Source of the DNA: Staphylococcus sp.
Lineage (GTDB): Bacteria; Bacteroidota; Bacteroidia; Bacteroidales; Muribaculaceae
Length of the DNA stretch: 64,000 bases
Assembly: GCA_023665865.1 (NCBI GenBank)
Contig: JAMPDC010000001.1
Coordinates: forward strand, 818,081 to 882,080
Reading direction: 5' to 3'
Made by a program: the position numbers and the translations under genes. Shown piece by piece: positions 17,693 through 26,985 of the stretch (within the stretch, counting starts at the first letter, position 1; the number at the start of each line of letters is the position of its first letter). The notes under the pieces are model-generated. The model saw only the letters and a program-made list of their open reading frames with translations, made no database searches and was not told the DNA's origin.

Positions 17693-18265
17693 ATGAAAAA
17701 AAGCCTACTTTACACCCGCACCGGCGACAAAGGCACCACAGCCCTCGTCGGCGGACAGCGCATCGCCAAAAACTCAACCCGCGTCTCGGCCTACGGAACC
17801 CTCGACGAACTCAACGCCAACATCGGACTCGTCCAGGCCCATTGCTCAGAGCTCGACGACTTCATCAGCGCAACCCTGCTCGACATCAACAACACCCTCT
17901 TCAACCTCGGAGCCTATCTCGCAACCCCGGCCGCCACTCCCGCTCCCGGTTCTCCCCTGCCCACCGTCCTTGCCCCGCTCCCCGACGCTCTCAGCCGCCT
18001 TGAGCACCAGATCGACACCCTCGACTCAATGGTCCCCGAACAGCGCTCCTTCATCCTCCCCGGCGGAAGCATCGGAGCCGCCCACGCCCACGTCGCACGC
18101 ACTGTCTGCCGCCGCGCCGAGCGCGACATACTCACCCTCGCCGACGCCGAACACGTCGACCCCATCGTCCTCACCTACATCAACCGCCTCAGCGACTACC
18201 TCTTCATCCTCGCCCGCTACATCAACCACTTCACCGGCACCCCCGACATCCCCTGGCGCCAATAA
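17693..18265 (+). CDS. pduO: Cob(I)yrinic acid a,c-diamide adenosyltransferase (PduO type)
   Basis: Transfers the adenosyl group of ATP to cob(I)alamin. The 190-aa protein starts with the family signature YTRTGDKGTTALVGG, followed by RVSAYGTLDELNANIG and the ATP-site RRAERD helix near the C-terminus. The start at 17693 is chosen because the signature begins at residue 7; longer in-frame extensions would run through the promoter. It stands alone, followed by a terminator. Confidence 0.94.
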   Translation: MKKSLLYTRTGDKGTTALVGGQRIAKNSTRVSAYGTLDELNANIGLVQAHCSELDDFISATLLDINNTLFNLGAYLATPAATPAPGSPLPTVLAPLPDALSRLEHQIDTLDSMVPEQRSFILPGGSIGAAHAHVARTVCRRAERDILTLADAEHVDPIVLTYINRLSDYLFILARYINHFTGTPDIPWRQ

Positions 18266-18324
18266 CCCCACGCACCGCACAGGTCAAAATGCGAGGCACA
18301 GAAATTAATAAACTCAAAAAAATT

Positions 18325-18381
18325 ACAGATCTATCCCGGCCCGGCCAACCCCACCGACCGATATAGATCTGTATTTTTTAT
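18325..18381 (+). terminator. Terminator after the adenosyltransferase gene
   Basis: ACAGATCTAT and ATAGATCTGT enclose a 28-nt GC-rich loop, followed by ATTTTTT. Confidence 0.75.
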
Positions 18382-18439
18382 CACTTCTGAATTTTTTTGT
18401 ACCTATATGGCTACACTTTTTAACCTCTTGAGGGGGAGC

Positions 18440-19711
18440 TCACAGCAGTTCCCCTCTTGATTCAATCTCTCTTGCAATTCTCTCGGCCCAATATTCCGGC
18501 ACTCCCGCTTCATAAGCATAGCTACGGTAGCCCGACGTAACCGTTACGGCTCTTTCAATCATTTCCGAAACACCCTTTATATTGAAACAGCGCCCGACCT
18601 CTTCCAAATCCTCTTTGCCAATCTGTTGATTCTTACCATTTATGGTCAGACTATGGCGATTGACATAAAATGGAGCCGACATATCGACTGTAAACGTATA
18701 GTCATAGGCAGGTGCCACGTGCCATCGACCGTCGCGTCCCATCAGAAAACTGAAATTTTTATTGTGGTCATCTACATTGCCTCCCGCCACGTTCATAACC
18801 ATCTGCATGAACAGACGCTTTATTTCTGAAGCATCCAATCCAAGTTGGAAAGCGGTCTCAAACAAATCCTCATACGAGCTTGACATCGGATTCATTGCAG
18901 CAAGAGTCTGCACATGGATTTTGTCACCGTCTTTCCTGTCAAACCGCTCCGTAAGGAAATGCACCTCATTCTCACCTTCAATCAGTTTTGATGGCATCAT
19001 AGCCATCCCGGCTGCCACAGCCATAAGATAGTAACTGTATTCAATCCGGGTTGTCGGGATATCGCAATGCTCATCAAACTTGATTATCATAGGGACGAAT
19101 CCCGGTTTGGGCGTAGCAACCTGTCCGGAATAACATTCTCCCGTCGCCTCATTGAGATTAATGACGGCCTTCGGCCTGCGTCCACCGGCTGAGGTGCCAA
19201 CCTTAAACAAGCTTTCAATGATGAAATCCGGACTCATTACCACATGAAAACTCTTCGCTTCCTCAATAGCTTTCTGAGCCAATTTCGACAATTCAGATAT
19301 CTCGACTTTTGAAGGAATCTCCATCTCGGCCGAGGAGGGTGGCACAAATTCCAATGCCCCCATACCTCGCCGACCGATATATGCCAGCCTGTCAAGAGGT
19401 GTAAGGTCTCTCATCTTTATATGATGAAATTTAGCCCATTCAGCGAACACCACATTTCCCCAGTGGTCAGGCATCGAGTCGGCGATAAACGATGGCAACC
19501 CGCCAAATTCCTTTCCCTCCTCAGGATAAACCGGCAAGCCCCTTTGAGCGACTATTCCTGCGAGGGGGGCCCGGACCGGAGATATGTCGTAACCATGAGC
19601 GGCATATTCAGGACTGAAATAAAAACAGATCTTGCTGCCATAACCTATCTTGGCCGATACGAGTGTCCCGACTTTTTCGCCCCAAAGCATCACATCAAGC
19701 TTTTCTATCAT
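18440..19711 (-). CDS. hipA: HipA-like toxin kinase
   Basis: Serine/threonine kinase toxin of a HipBA type II system; relatives phosphorylate glutamyl- or other tRNA synthetases and cause growth arrest. The 423-aa protein has the N-terminal couple_hipA domain (about 1-110), the flexible loop GTSAGGRRPKA (172-182), the catalytic loop DDHNKNF (Asp314 or Asp315) and the metal-binding APAYD (Asp337). All kinase landmarks are present, so it appears intact. It overlaps the antitoxin gene by 4 bp. The target is unknown. Confidence 0.93.
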   Translation of the reverse strand: MIEKLDVMLWGEKVGTLVSAKIGYGSKICFYFSPEYAAHGYDISPVRAPLAGIVAQRGLPVYPEEGKEFGGLPSFIADSMPDHWGNVVFAEWAKFHHIKMRDLTPLDRLAYIGRRGMGALEFVPPSSAEMEIPSKVEISELSKLAQKAIEEAKSFHVVMSPDFIIESLFKVGTSAGGRRPKAVINLNEATGECYSGQVATPKPGFVPMIIKFDEHCDIPTTRIEYSYYLMAVAAGMAMMPSKLIEGENEVHFLTERFDRKDGDKIHVQTLAAMNPMSSSYEDLFETAFQLGLDASEIKRLFMQMVMNVAGGNVDDHNKNFSFLMGRDGRWHVAPAYDYTFTVDMSAPFYVNRHSLTINGKNQQIGKEDLEEVGRCFNIKGVSEMIERAVTVTSGYRSYAYEAGVPEYWAERIAREIESRGELL

Positions 19712-19998
19712 TTCTGGTCCTTTCTCCTGACTCGTTTCGGTATCAATTTATTAATCTCTCTAAGCGCCATCGGCGGCACGGGCAATTCCGGTAAAAGCTC
19801 CATCATGCGCTGCTCCATGCCCACACACCGCAACAAGGATATGAAATTGCTGAGCGACATATTGGTATGTCTTCCTTGCTCGAAATGGCTGATGGTCGTA
19901 TAGCCGACACCCGACTTCTCGGCAAGCTCACGTTGGCTCATCCGCGCAGCAAGACGATATTCCTTGACTCTCCTTGCCAGAAGCTCAAGAATATCCAT
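19708..19998 (-). CDS. hipB: HipB-like antitoxin, XRE-family repressor
   Basis: DNA-binding antitoxin of 96 aa. A helix-turn-helix is visible in MSQRELAEKSGVGYTTISHFEQG. The start at 19998 (MDILELLARRVKEYR) is preferred over a frame that continues 9 codons upstream. The stop overlaps the hipA start (ATGA type), giving translational coupling. It should repress its own promoter, where repeated ATAG/CTAT half sites are found. Confidence 0.9.
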   Translation of the reverse strand: MDILELLARRVKEYRLAARMSQRELAEKSGVGYTTISHFEQGRHTNMSLSNFISLLRCVGMEQRMMELLPELPVPPMALREINKLIPKRVRRKDQK

Positions 19999-20050
19999 AT
20001 TCGTGACAACTTTTCCGCTTATCATAGTTTATTTTATCAATATTTAAATG

Positions 20051-20081
20051 CAAAAATAGTAATAACTATCCATATAGCAAA
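20051..20081 (-). promoter_or_regulatory. hipBA promoter with operator-like half sites
   Basis: TTTG (20078-20081), 19 bases, TATTTTTG (20051-20058) on the minus strand. Between and over these lie ATAGT-AATA-ACTAT (20056-20069) and CTAT-CCAT-ATAG (20066-20077), alternating half sites a HipB dimer could bind. Confidence 0.6.
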
Positions 20082-20148
20082 CCATCTTCACGAAAACACA
20101 TATCTTTTCCTGGCTTTCATCCGGCCGGCCCACATCCGGACATGAGTA

Positions 20149-21492
20149 TCATCTGACAATAAACTTCCTGCCACCCTTGATATAGATACCGGGGCGGAGA
20201 GGAGCGCTGACGGGCATGCCTAAGAGATTATATATGGGTGCATCCGCCTCAGACCCCGCATCAACCTGCGGGACATCGATACCAGTGTAGCCTCCATCGC
20301 CATAGTAGCCCTTGACTATGGCATTCTTGAGATCCGGAGCTGTCCATGCAGGCACACTGCGGTCCTTGCCTTCCGACAACACCATCCAATAAAACATGGC
20401 GATCCCAGCCTCCTTGGATTTCTCCACAAAATAGCGGGCATAGCTGTTGAGGTCAGCCCGCTTGGAGGTGATATCGCCCGTGACACCCCACTCGCTGAAG
20501 ATCACAGGAGCCCCCTTGGGCTTAAGATACTTCTCGACATCGCTGACTACGGCATCAATCTCCTTCTTGGCATTGGAGAGGTTGGTATGGTCAAAATAAG
20601 AGTGGACATCAAATATGATATGGTCCTCGACACTGTCAGCAGGGCGCTCCATATAGATCAACGGATCGTCGAGATGCTGATTCCAGGTGCCGGAACCGTT
20701 ACACGAACCGTAGGTGTTGACCACCAGGTTGCGCTCAAGATTATTGCCTCCGGTGGCCCTGACTGCATCTACAAAACTTTGGGCAAAGCAGTTGACAGCC
20801 TTGTAAGCATCCTCCGCATCCGCCTTGATGTAGTGTTGCGGCGAGCCGAAAGTAGCGAAACACCATGAATCATACTTATCGAGCATCTCATTGTAGCCCC
20901 CGAAGAGCAGATGCTCGTCATAATCACGGAATTCAGTCGCAATCTGAGTCCACAGGCTCTCGAAACGCTCGCGGTGACGCTCATACGAATCCATGCTCGC
21001 CTCAACCCATGCTGTAGTGGCCGAGCCCGTGTCGTGGTGGACGTTCAGGATACAATACATCCCCTCGCCGATAACGTAATCAACCACCTCCCTGATGCGG
21101 GCCATCCAGACGGGGTCTATCTCATAGCCCTTCCAATCATCAATATTCCACACACCCTGGTTTTTCTTGGCCAGCTCAATGGTGTTGCCCATGTGGGGAT
21201 ACCATGTGACAGGAATACGGATTGCATTGAAGCCCGCCTCCTTAAACATGCGGATCAGCTGAGGCGTCGTCACCGGCTGTCCCCACGAAGTCTCGAAATC
21301 GGAGGGCCGACATTCCGTCCAGCGTTCAATCCACATGTTTTGAGTGTCACCGCTGTTGGTGTCAAACGTATTGCCGAGATTCCAGCCGATACGCATATTG
21401 TCGACGGCCGACCGGGCATTCTCAAAATTCCCGGCAAAGACAGGCGCGACAGAAACTGCGAGAATCCCCGCGCAGAGGAGAAATCGGTTCAT
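20149..21492 (-). CDS. Secreted glycoside hydrolase family 5 (endoglucanase-like)
   Basis: The 447-aa enzyme has a signal peptide (MNRFLLCAGILAVSVAPVFA) and a GH5 barrel: IGWNLGNTFD, IRIPVTWYPH, LNVHHDTG, GGYNEML with acid/base Glu202, FDVHSYF and FSEWGVTG with nucleophile Glu334. The general-acid motif is NEM instead of the usual NEP. The C-terminus (YNLLGMPVSAPLRPGIYIKG) is a short Bacteroidales surface-type tail. The start at 21492 is chosen for the signal peptide. Cellulase or mannanase specificity cannot be told from motifs. Confidence 0.88.
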   Translation of the reverse strand: MNRFLLCAGILAVSVAPVFAGNFENARSAVDNMRIGWNLGNTFDTNSGDTQNMWIERWTECRPSDFETSWGQPVTTPQLIRMFKEAGFNAIRIPVTWYPHMGNTIELAKKNQGVWNIDDWKGYEIDPVWMARIREVVDYVIGEGMYCILNVHHDTGSATTAWVEASMDSYERHRERFESLWTQIATEFRDYDEHLLFGGYNEMLDKYDSWCFATFGSPQHYIKADAEDAYKAVNCFAQSFVDAVRATGGNNLERNLVVNTYGSCNGSGTWNQHLDDPLIYMERPADSVEDHIIFDVHSYFDHTNLSNAKKEIDAVVSDVEKYLKPKGAPVIFSEWGVTGDITSKRADLNSYARYFVEKSKEAGIAMFYWMVLSEGKDRSVPAWTAPDLKNAIVKGYYGDGGYTGIDVPQVDAGSEADAPIYNLLGMPVSAPLRPGIYIKGGRKFIVR

Positions 21493-21547
21493 ATTCTGAA
21501 GAGTATTTATCAAGTTGATGGGATGACCCGTACAATTATCCATATCA

Positions 21548-21555
21548 CAAAAATA
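21548..21555 (-). promoter_or_regulatory. -7 element for the GH5 gene
   Basis: TATTTTTG on the minus strand, 56 bp before the GH5 start. A second candidate, TACTTTTG, lies at 21611-21618. No convincing -33 partner for either. Confidence 0.35.
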
Positions 21556-21680
21556 GATAAAAAACCTGAGCAATCCGAATACTTGATGCAGATATGACAG
21601 AAAAAAGCTACAAAAGTACCACCTTCGATTGACAACTTTCAGGCTATCATTCCCTATAAAACTCTCGATTATCCATAAAA

Positions 21681-21714
21681 AAACCGCTCCATAGCGGTTT
21701 TTTTTGTATTTTTG
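21681..21714 (+). promoter_or_regulatory. Terminator-like hairpin joined to the trpS -7 element
   Basis: AAACCGCT-CCAT-AGCGGTTT followed by five T (21681-21705) is a perfect intrinsic terminator on +, yet no + gene lies upstream for 3.2 kb. TATTTTTG (21707-21714), the likely trpS -7, follows directly. Confidence 0.55.
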
Positions 21715-21774
21715 TAGCCTGATTGCCCTTATCCGGGCCTATACATACGATAAACATCTAACAATCACCACACT

Positions 21775-22839
21775 ATGAACGATAAAGAAGTAGTGCTCTC
21801 AGGCATCCGTGCCACAGGCAACCTTCACCTCGGCAACTACTACGGAGCGCTCAGCAAATTCGTGAAGATGCAGAACGACTACGACTGTCTCTTCTTCATC
21901 GCTGACCTCCATGCCCTCACCACCAACCCCGCCCCCGACGCCCTCCACGAGAATGTCAAAAACATCCTCGCCGAATATCTCGCCGCAGGCATCGATCCCG
22001 ACAAGGCCACGATCTTCGTACAGAGCGACGTCCCCGAGATCTCCGAGATGTATCTCCTGCTCAACATGCACGTAGGCATCGGAGAGCTCATGCGCACAGC
22101 CTCTTTCAAGGATAAAGCCCGCAAGCAGCTCGGCATCAAGACCGACAACGACAGCGACGACATCGAGAAGCAGATCATCGGCACCGACTCCAACAAGCGC
22201 GTCAACGCCGGCCTCCTCACCTACCCCACACTCATGGCCGTCGACATCCTCATCCAGAAGGCCCACAAAGTCCCCGTCGGCAAAGACCAGGAGCAGCACC
22301 TCGAGCTCACCCGCCGCTTCGCACGCAGATTCAACTCATTCTACGGCGTCGACCTCTTCCCCGAACCTCAGAACTTCAACTTCGGTGACCACGCCGTCAA
22401 GGTGCCCGGTCTCGACGGCTCCGGCAAGATGGGCAAGAGCGAAGGCAACTGCATCTACCTCATCGACGAGGAGAAAGTCCTGCGCAAGAAAGTGATGCGT
22501 GCCATGACCGACGAAGGCCCTAAGGAGCCCAACCAGCCCGTGTCGCTCCCCGTCGAAAACCTCTTCACCCTCATGGAACTCACCTCGGCCCCCGAAGTAG
22601 TCAAGAGCTTCCGCGACGCCTACGCCGACTGCTCCATCCGCTACGGCGACCTCAAGAAGCAGCTCGCCGAAGACATCCTTAAAGTAACCACCCCAATCCG
22701 TGAGCGCTACCACGACATCCGCAACGACGACGCCTACATCGCCCGCGTAGTCCGCGAGGGTGCCGAACGTGCACGCGAACGCGCGGCAAAGACGCTCGCC
22801 GAAGTCCGCGAGGTCATGGGCATCCGCAAATTCTATTGA
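21775..22839 (+). CDS. trpS: Tryptophanyl-tRNA synthetase
   Basis: Class I synthetase of 354 aa. The HIGH-type motif is HLGN (residues 18-21) and the KMSKS-type motif is KMGKS (218-222), both standard for TrpRS. GKDQEQHLELTR and the tryptophan pocket residues are in place. The start at 21775 is the only one before the HLGN motif. The DUF2723 gene starts 22 bp downstream and may be cotranscribed. Confidence 0.97.
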   Translation: MNDKEVVLSGIRATGNLHLGNYYGALSKFVKMQNDYDCLFFIADLHALTTNPAPDALHENVKNILAEYLAAGIDPDKATIFVQSDVPEISEMYLLLNMHVGIGELMRTASFKDKARKQLGIKTDNDSDDIEKQIIGTDSNKRVNAGLLTYPTLMAVDILIQKAHKVPVGKDQEQHLELTRRFARRFNSFYGVDLFPEPQNFNFGDHAVKVPGLDGSGKMGKSEGNCIYLIDEEKVLRKKVMRAMTDEGPKEPNQPVSLPVENLFTLMELTSAPEVVKSFRDAYADCSIRYGDLKKQLAEDILKVTTPIRERYHDIRNDDAYIARVVREGAERARERAAKTLAEVREVMGIRKFY

Positions 22840-22861
22840 TCGACACCTCTCCACACTTTCA

Positions 22862-25800
22862 ATGAAAAAATACAACCTCATCAACAACTCCCTCGGCTGG
22901 CTGTGTTTCCTGATCGCAGCCGTGACCTACATGCTCACCCTCGAGCCGACGGCAAGTTTCTGGGACTGCCCGGAATTCATCTCCCAAGGCTATAAACTCG
23001 AAGTCGGCCACCCGCCGGGCAACCCGATCTTCATGCTTGCCGCACGCTTCTTTGTCAACTTCGCCTTCGGTGATGTCAGCAAGGTAGCCCTTATGGTCAA
23101 CGCTATGTCGGCCCTCCTCTCAGCCGGCACCATCCTCCTGCTCTTCTGGACCATCACCCACCTCGTCAAGCGCCTGATCGTGAAGGATGATGCCAATGAG
23201 ATATCCCTCACACAGATGCTCGTCATCTTCGGGTCGGGAATCTGCGGCGCTCTCGCCTACACCTGGAGCGACACCTTCTGGTTTTCGGCAGTCGAGGGTG
23301 AGGTCTACGCCTTCTCCTCATTCTGCACCGCCCTCGTCTTCTGGCTCATCCTCAAGTGGGAAAACCGCGCATCGATGCCCCACAGCGACAAGTATCTCAT
23401 ACTCATCGCCTACGTCATCGGCATCTCAATCGCCGTCCACCTGCTCAACCTCCTCTGTATCCCCGCCATAGCCCTCGTCATCTACTACAAGCTCTGGCAC
23501 AACACCACCGCCAAAGGCTCGCTCATCACCCTCGGTCTCTCGGCCGTCGTCGTCGGACTCATCCTCTACGGCCTCGTCCCCGGCTTCATCGAGGTGTCGC
23601 AATACTTCGAGCTCTTCTTCGTCAACGTCGTCGGCCTCAGCTACAACATGGGTGTGCTCATCTACGCCATCCTTGCCGTGGCCTGCTTCATCTGGGCTAT
23701 CGCAGCCCTCTACCGTCAGAAGAGCGTCGGCGAGATCCGCATCAGCATCCTGCTGAGCATCTTCTTCTCCGGCATCCCCTTCATCGGCGAGAGCATGTGG
23801 ATCCCCGTCATCATCATGGCAGCGCTCATCGCCTGGCTCTTCATGGCCAAGAAGCTCCCCGTCCGCATCCTCAACCTCGTCGTGATGAGCATCTTCGTCA
23901 TCTTCATCGGCTACTCATCCTACGCGCTTCTGCTCATCCGCGCAAGCGCCAACCCGCCGATGAACCAGAACGCCCCCGACAACGTCTTCGCACTCGCCTC
24001 CTACCTCAACCGCGAGCAGTATGGCGAGCGTCCCCTCTTCTACGGTCAGACCAACCAGTCGGGTGTGGTCTACGAGATCAACGCCCAGGGCGAGGCCTCG
24101 CCTATGTATGAGGAAGGAAAGGCGCTCTATGCAAAGACCGTCAAGACTTCCCCCGACCAACCCGACCACTATGAGATCACAGGCTATAAGAAAGACTATG
24201 TGATGTCGCCCGAGCTCAACATGCTCTTCCCGCGCATCTACAGCGGCCCGCACACCGCAGCCTATTCCGACTGGATCGGAGGTCTTCAGGGCAAACCGGT
24301 CAGCGCCACCCGCTACGTCCGCGACGGAGAGACTCTCCAGACCTACGACGCTGTCAAGCCGACCATGGGCGAGAGCCTCCGCTTCTTCCTCGTCTACCAG
24401 CTCAACCACATGTACTGGCGCTACTTCATGTGGAACTTTGCCGGCCGCCAGAACGACATCCAGGGCAACGGTGAGGTCAATCACGGCAACTGGATCTCAG
24501 GCATCCCCTTCATCGACAATCCCCGCCTCGGCGACCAGAGCCTCCTCCCCTACTCGGACGGTGAGGGCAACAAAGGCCACAACGTCTTCTACATGCTCCC
24601 CCTCCTCATGGGCATCATCGGTCTCGGCTGGCAGGCCTTCACGTCGAAGCGCGGCATCGAGCAGTTCTGGGTCATCTTCTTCCTCTTCTTCATGACAGGT
24701 ATAGCCATCGTGCTCTACCTCAACCAGACTCCGTCGCAGCCCCGCGAGCGTGACTATGCCTTCGCCGGCTCGTTCTATGCCTTCGCCATCTGGCTCGGCA
24801 TGGGTGTGGCAGGTCTCTGGGCACTCGTCAAGGAGCTTTTCAACAAGAGCAACGCCAAAGGCAAGGAAGCCTCGGCACTCTCTGCCGAAAAAGAGCGGAA
24901 GATCAGCCTTGCAGGTGCCATATTCGCCTGTGTCATCGGCCTGATTGTCCCCTTGCAGATGGTATCGCAGACCTGGGATGACCATGACCGCTCCGGACGC
25001 TACACCACACGCGACTTCGGCATGAACTATCTCGACTCTGTCGACGAAAACGGCATCATCTTCACCAACGGCGACAACGACACTTTCCCCCTCTGGTATG
25101 CACAGGAGGTCGAAGGTCACCGCACCGACGTCAAAGTGGTCAATCTCTCGTATCTCACCACCGACTGGTATGCCAACCAGGTGAAACACCCCTCATATCA
25201 GGCTGACGGCATCCCGACCCTCGCCAAACCCGAGGACTACGGCTACGAACGCATGAATTTCAGCTACTTCGCAGCTGACTGCGACACGACTCCGGTCAAT
25301 ATCACCACGGCGCTCGCCCAGGTCTATGACCAGAACTCAAGCAAAAATGCCTGGAATGCCCCGATGATGAAATATAACAACTTCATCATTCCCGTCGACA
25401 TTCCCGCTGCCGTCAAGGCCGGCCGGATCAGTGAGAAGGAAGCCGAGATCGCCGACTCCGCCATCCTCGCAAACATGGCCGACGACCGCGAGGTCTCGCG
25501 CCACGGCGGAATGACACTCAGCCAGCTCCTCTCGCTCGACATGCTCTCGACTTCGGTCAAGAACGGCTGGAAAAACCCCATCTACTTCGCATCGACAGTG
25601 CCCTCCGACTACTATGTGGCCCTCCAGCCATACATGCGATCGACAGGCATGACCTATGAGGTCACTCCCGTCCGCAACGAGGAGAACAGCGACTACGACA
25701 TCTCGGCTGTCAACACCGACAAGGCCTACCGCAACATCACCGAGAAGTTCCGTTGGGGCGGCCTCGACAAGGTGACTGACCCGGGTCAGATCTATCTCGA

Positions 25801-26341
25801 CGAGACTGTGCGCAAGATGGTGACCACCACCCGCTCCTACATCCTCCAGACAGCCACAGCGCTCATCAACGAGGCTGTAGTGGCCGAGCAAGCCGACTCA
25901 ATCGCAACCGATGAGGCTACCCGTGCGCAGCTCGCCGACTATAAGGCCGACCGCTACGCGAAGGCCCTCAACCTTCTCAACATCATCGAAGAGAAGCTCC
26001 CCGAGGCAGCCGCCCCCTATGCCATCCAGATCCCCCAGAAGATGGCTCAGATCTATGCTCGCATCGGCATCGCAACCGACAACAAGGAAGCCTCGGCCCG
26101 CGCGCTCAAACTCCTCGAGAATGAGCTCACGCGCTACGGACAGAACGTCAAATACTACCAGAGCCTCAACCCCTGGCAGTATGCAACCCTTCCGCAGACC
26201 GACCGCTTCATCGAAACCTACTATATGGTCTATCTGCTCCAGGACTACGCCGACCTCGGCGGAGATGCGGAGAAGATGGTCGACAAGCTCACCGACATGG
26301 GAGTCAACTTCGACCGTATAGTCTCAATACTCCAGCAGTAA
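22862..26341 (+). CDS. DUF2723 (TMEM260-type) multi-pass membrane protein
   Basis: The 1159-aa protein has an N-terminal multi-helix domain (about 12-13 membrane segments to residue 660, with a periplasmic block near 380-560) and a soluble C-terminal region with helical repeats. The signature is FWDCPEFISQGYKLEVGHPPG near residue 30-50 and QPRERDYAFAGSFYA in the later membrane block. Bacteroidales homologues occur everywhere in the phylum; eukaryotic TMEM260 is an O-mannosyltransferase, so a lipid-linked sugar transferase is a reasonable guess, not shown here. The start at 22862 (MKKYNLINNSLGWL) gives the first helix. Confidence 0.88.
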   Translation: MKKYNLINNSLGWLCFLIAAVTYMLTLEPTASFWDCPEFISQGYKLEVGHPPGNPIFMLAARFFVNFAFGDVSKVALMVNAMSALLSAGTILLLFWTITHLVKRLIVKDDANEISLTQMLVIFGSGICGALAYTWSDTFWFSAVEGEVYAFSSFCTALVFWLILKWENRASMPHSDKYLILIAYVIGISIAVHLLNLLCIPAIALVIYYKLWHNTTAKGSLITLGLSAVVVGLILYGLVPGFIEVSQYFELFFVNVVGLSYNMGVLIYAILAVACFIWAIAALYRQKSVGEIRISILLSIFFSGIPFIGESMWIPVIIMAALIAWLFMAKKLPVRILNLVVMSIFVIFIGYSSYALLLIRASANPPMNQNAPDNVFALASYLNREQYGERPLFYGQTNQSGVVYEINAQGEASPMYEEGKALYAKTVKTSPDQPDHYEITGYKKDYVMSPELNMLFPRIYSGPHTAAYSDWIGGLQGKPVSATRYVRDGETLQTYDAVKPTMGESLRFFLVYQLNHMYWRYFMWNFAGRQNDIQGNGEVNHGNWISGIPFIDNPRLGDQSLLPYSDGEGNKGHNVFYMLPLLMGIIGLGWQAFTSKRGIEQFWVIFFLFFMTGIAIVLYLNQTPSQPRERDYAFAGSFYAFAIWLGMGVAGLWALVKELFNKSNAKGKEASALSAEKERKISLAGAIFACVIGLIVPLQMVSQTWDDHDRSGRYTTRDFGMNYLDSVDENGIIFTNGDNDTFPLWYAQEVEGHRTDVKVVNLSYLTTDWYANQVKHPSYQADGIPTLAKPEDYGYERMNFSYFAADCDTTPVNITTALAQVYDQNSSKNAWNAPMMKYNNFIIPVDIPAAVKAGRISEKEAEIADSAILANMADDREVSRHGGMTLSQLLSLDMLSTSVKNGWKNPIYFASTVPSDYYVALQPYMRSTGMTYEVTPVRNEENSDYDISAVNTDKAYRNITEKFRWGGLDKVTDPGQIYLDETVRKMVTTTRSYILQTATALINEAVVAEQADSIATDEATRAQLADYKADRYAKALNLLNIIEEKLPEAAAPYAIQIPQKMAQIYARIGIATDNKEASARALKLLENELTRYGQNVKYYQSLNPWQYATLPQTDRFIETYYMVYLLQDYADLGGDAEKMVDKLTDMGVNFDRIVSILQQ

Positions 26342-26359
26342 AGCTGCCACGCGTGAATC

Positions 26360-26977
26360 ATGTGGATTGAACAACCTCCGTTTTTCTACCGTCTGCTCTT
26401 CACCGAGGCAATATGGCGAATACTCCATCGCGGGAAACGGGTCGTCTATCTCACCTTTGACGACGGCCCGGTTCCCGAGGAGACGCCGTGGGTGCTCGAC
26501 GTGCTCGACAGTTTCGACGTCAAAGCCACCTTCTTCATGGTGGGCGACAATGTACGCAAGCATCCCGAAGTCTTCGAGGAGGTGAAGCGCCGTGGCCATG
26601 CCTACGGCAACCACACCATGCACCATCTCCAGGGACTGAAAGTCAGCGCCACCACCTTTTTCCGCGACATCACCGAGGCCGACCAACTCATCGGCTCACC
26701 ACTCTTCCGTCCGCCGCATGGCATCATCTCCCCTTGGCAGACAAAGCTCATCAAGCGCCACTACAACATCATCATGTATGACGTAGTCACCCGCGACTAT
26801 TCCAAACGCCTCACTGGTGAGCAGGTGCTCGCCAACGTGAAGCGCTACACGCGCAACGGCTCCATCATCGTCTTCCACGACTCCCTAAAAGCCCACGACC
26901 GCATGCGCTACGCCCTCCCCCGCGCCATCCAATGGCTCAAAGACGAGGGCTATGAATTCCGCATGCTCCCCATGTAA
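26360..26977 (+). CDS. Polysaccharide deacetylase family protein
   Basis: Carbohydrate esterase family 4 enzyme of 205 aa. NodB motifs are VYLTFDDGPV (catalytic Asp and metal Asp), GNHTMHH (metal His pair), FRPPHG and, near the end, IIVFHDS. There is no clear signal peptide, though the N-terminus (PPFFYRLLF) is hydrophobic. It starts 18 bp after the DUF2723 gene and ends 8 bp before queG, consistent with one transcript. Confidence 0.92.
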   Translation: MWIEQPPFFYRLLFTEAIWRILHRGKRVVYLTFDDGPVPEETPWVLDVLDSFDVKATFFMVGDNVRKHPEVFEEVKRRGHAYGNHTMHHLQGLKVSATTFFRDITEADQLIGSPLFRPPHGIISPWQTKLIKRHYNIIMYDVVTRDYSKRLTGEQVLANVKRYTRNGSIIVFHDSLKAHDRMRYALPRAIQWLKDEGYEFRMLPM

Positions 26978-26985
26978 AGCAAGCG

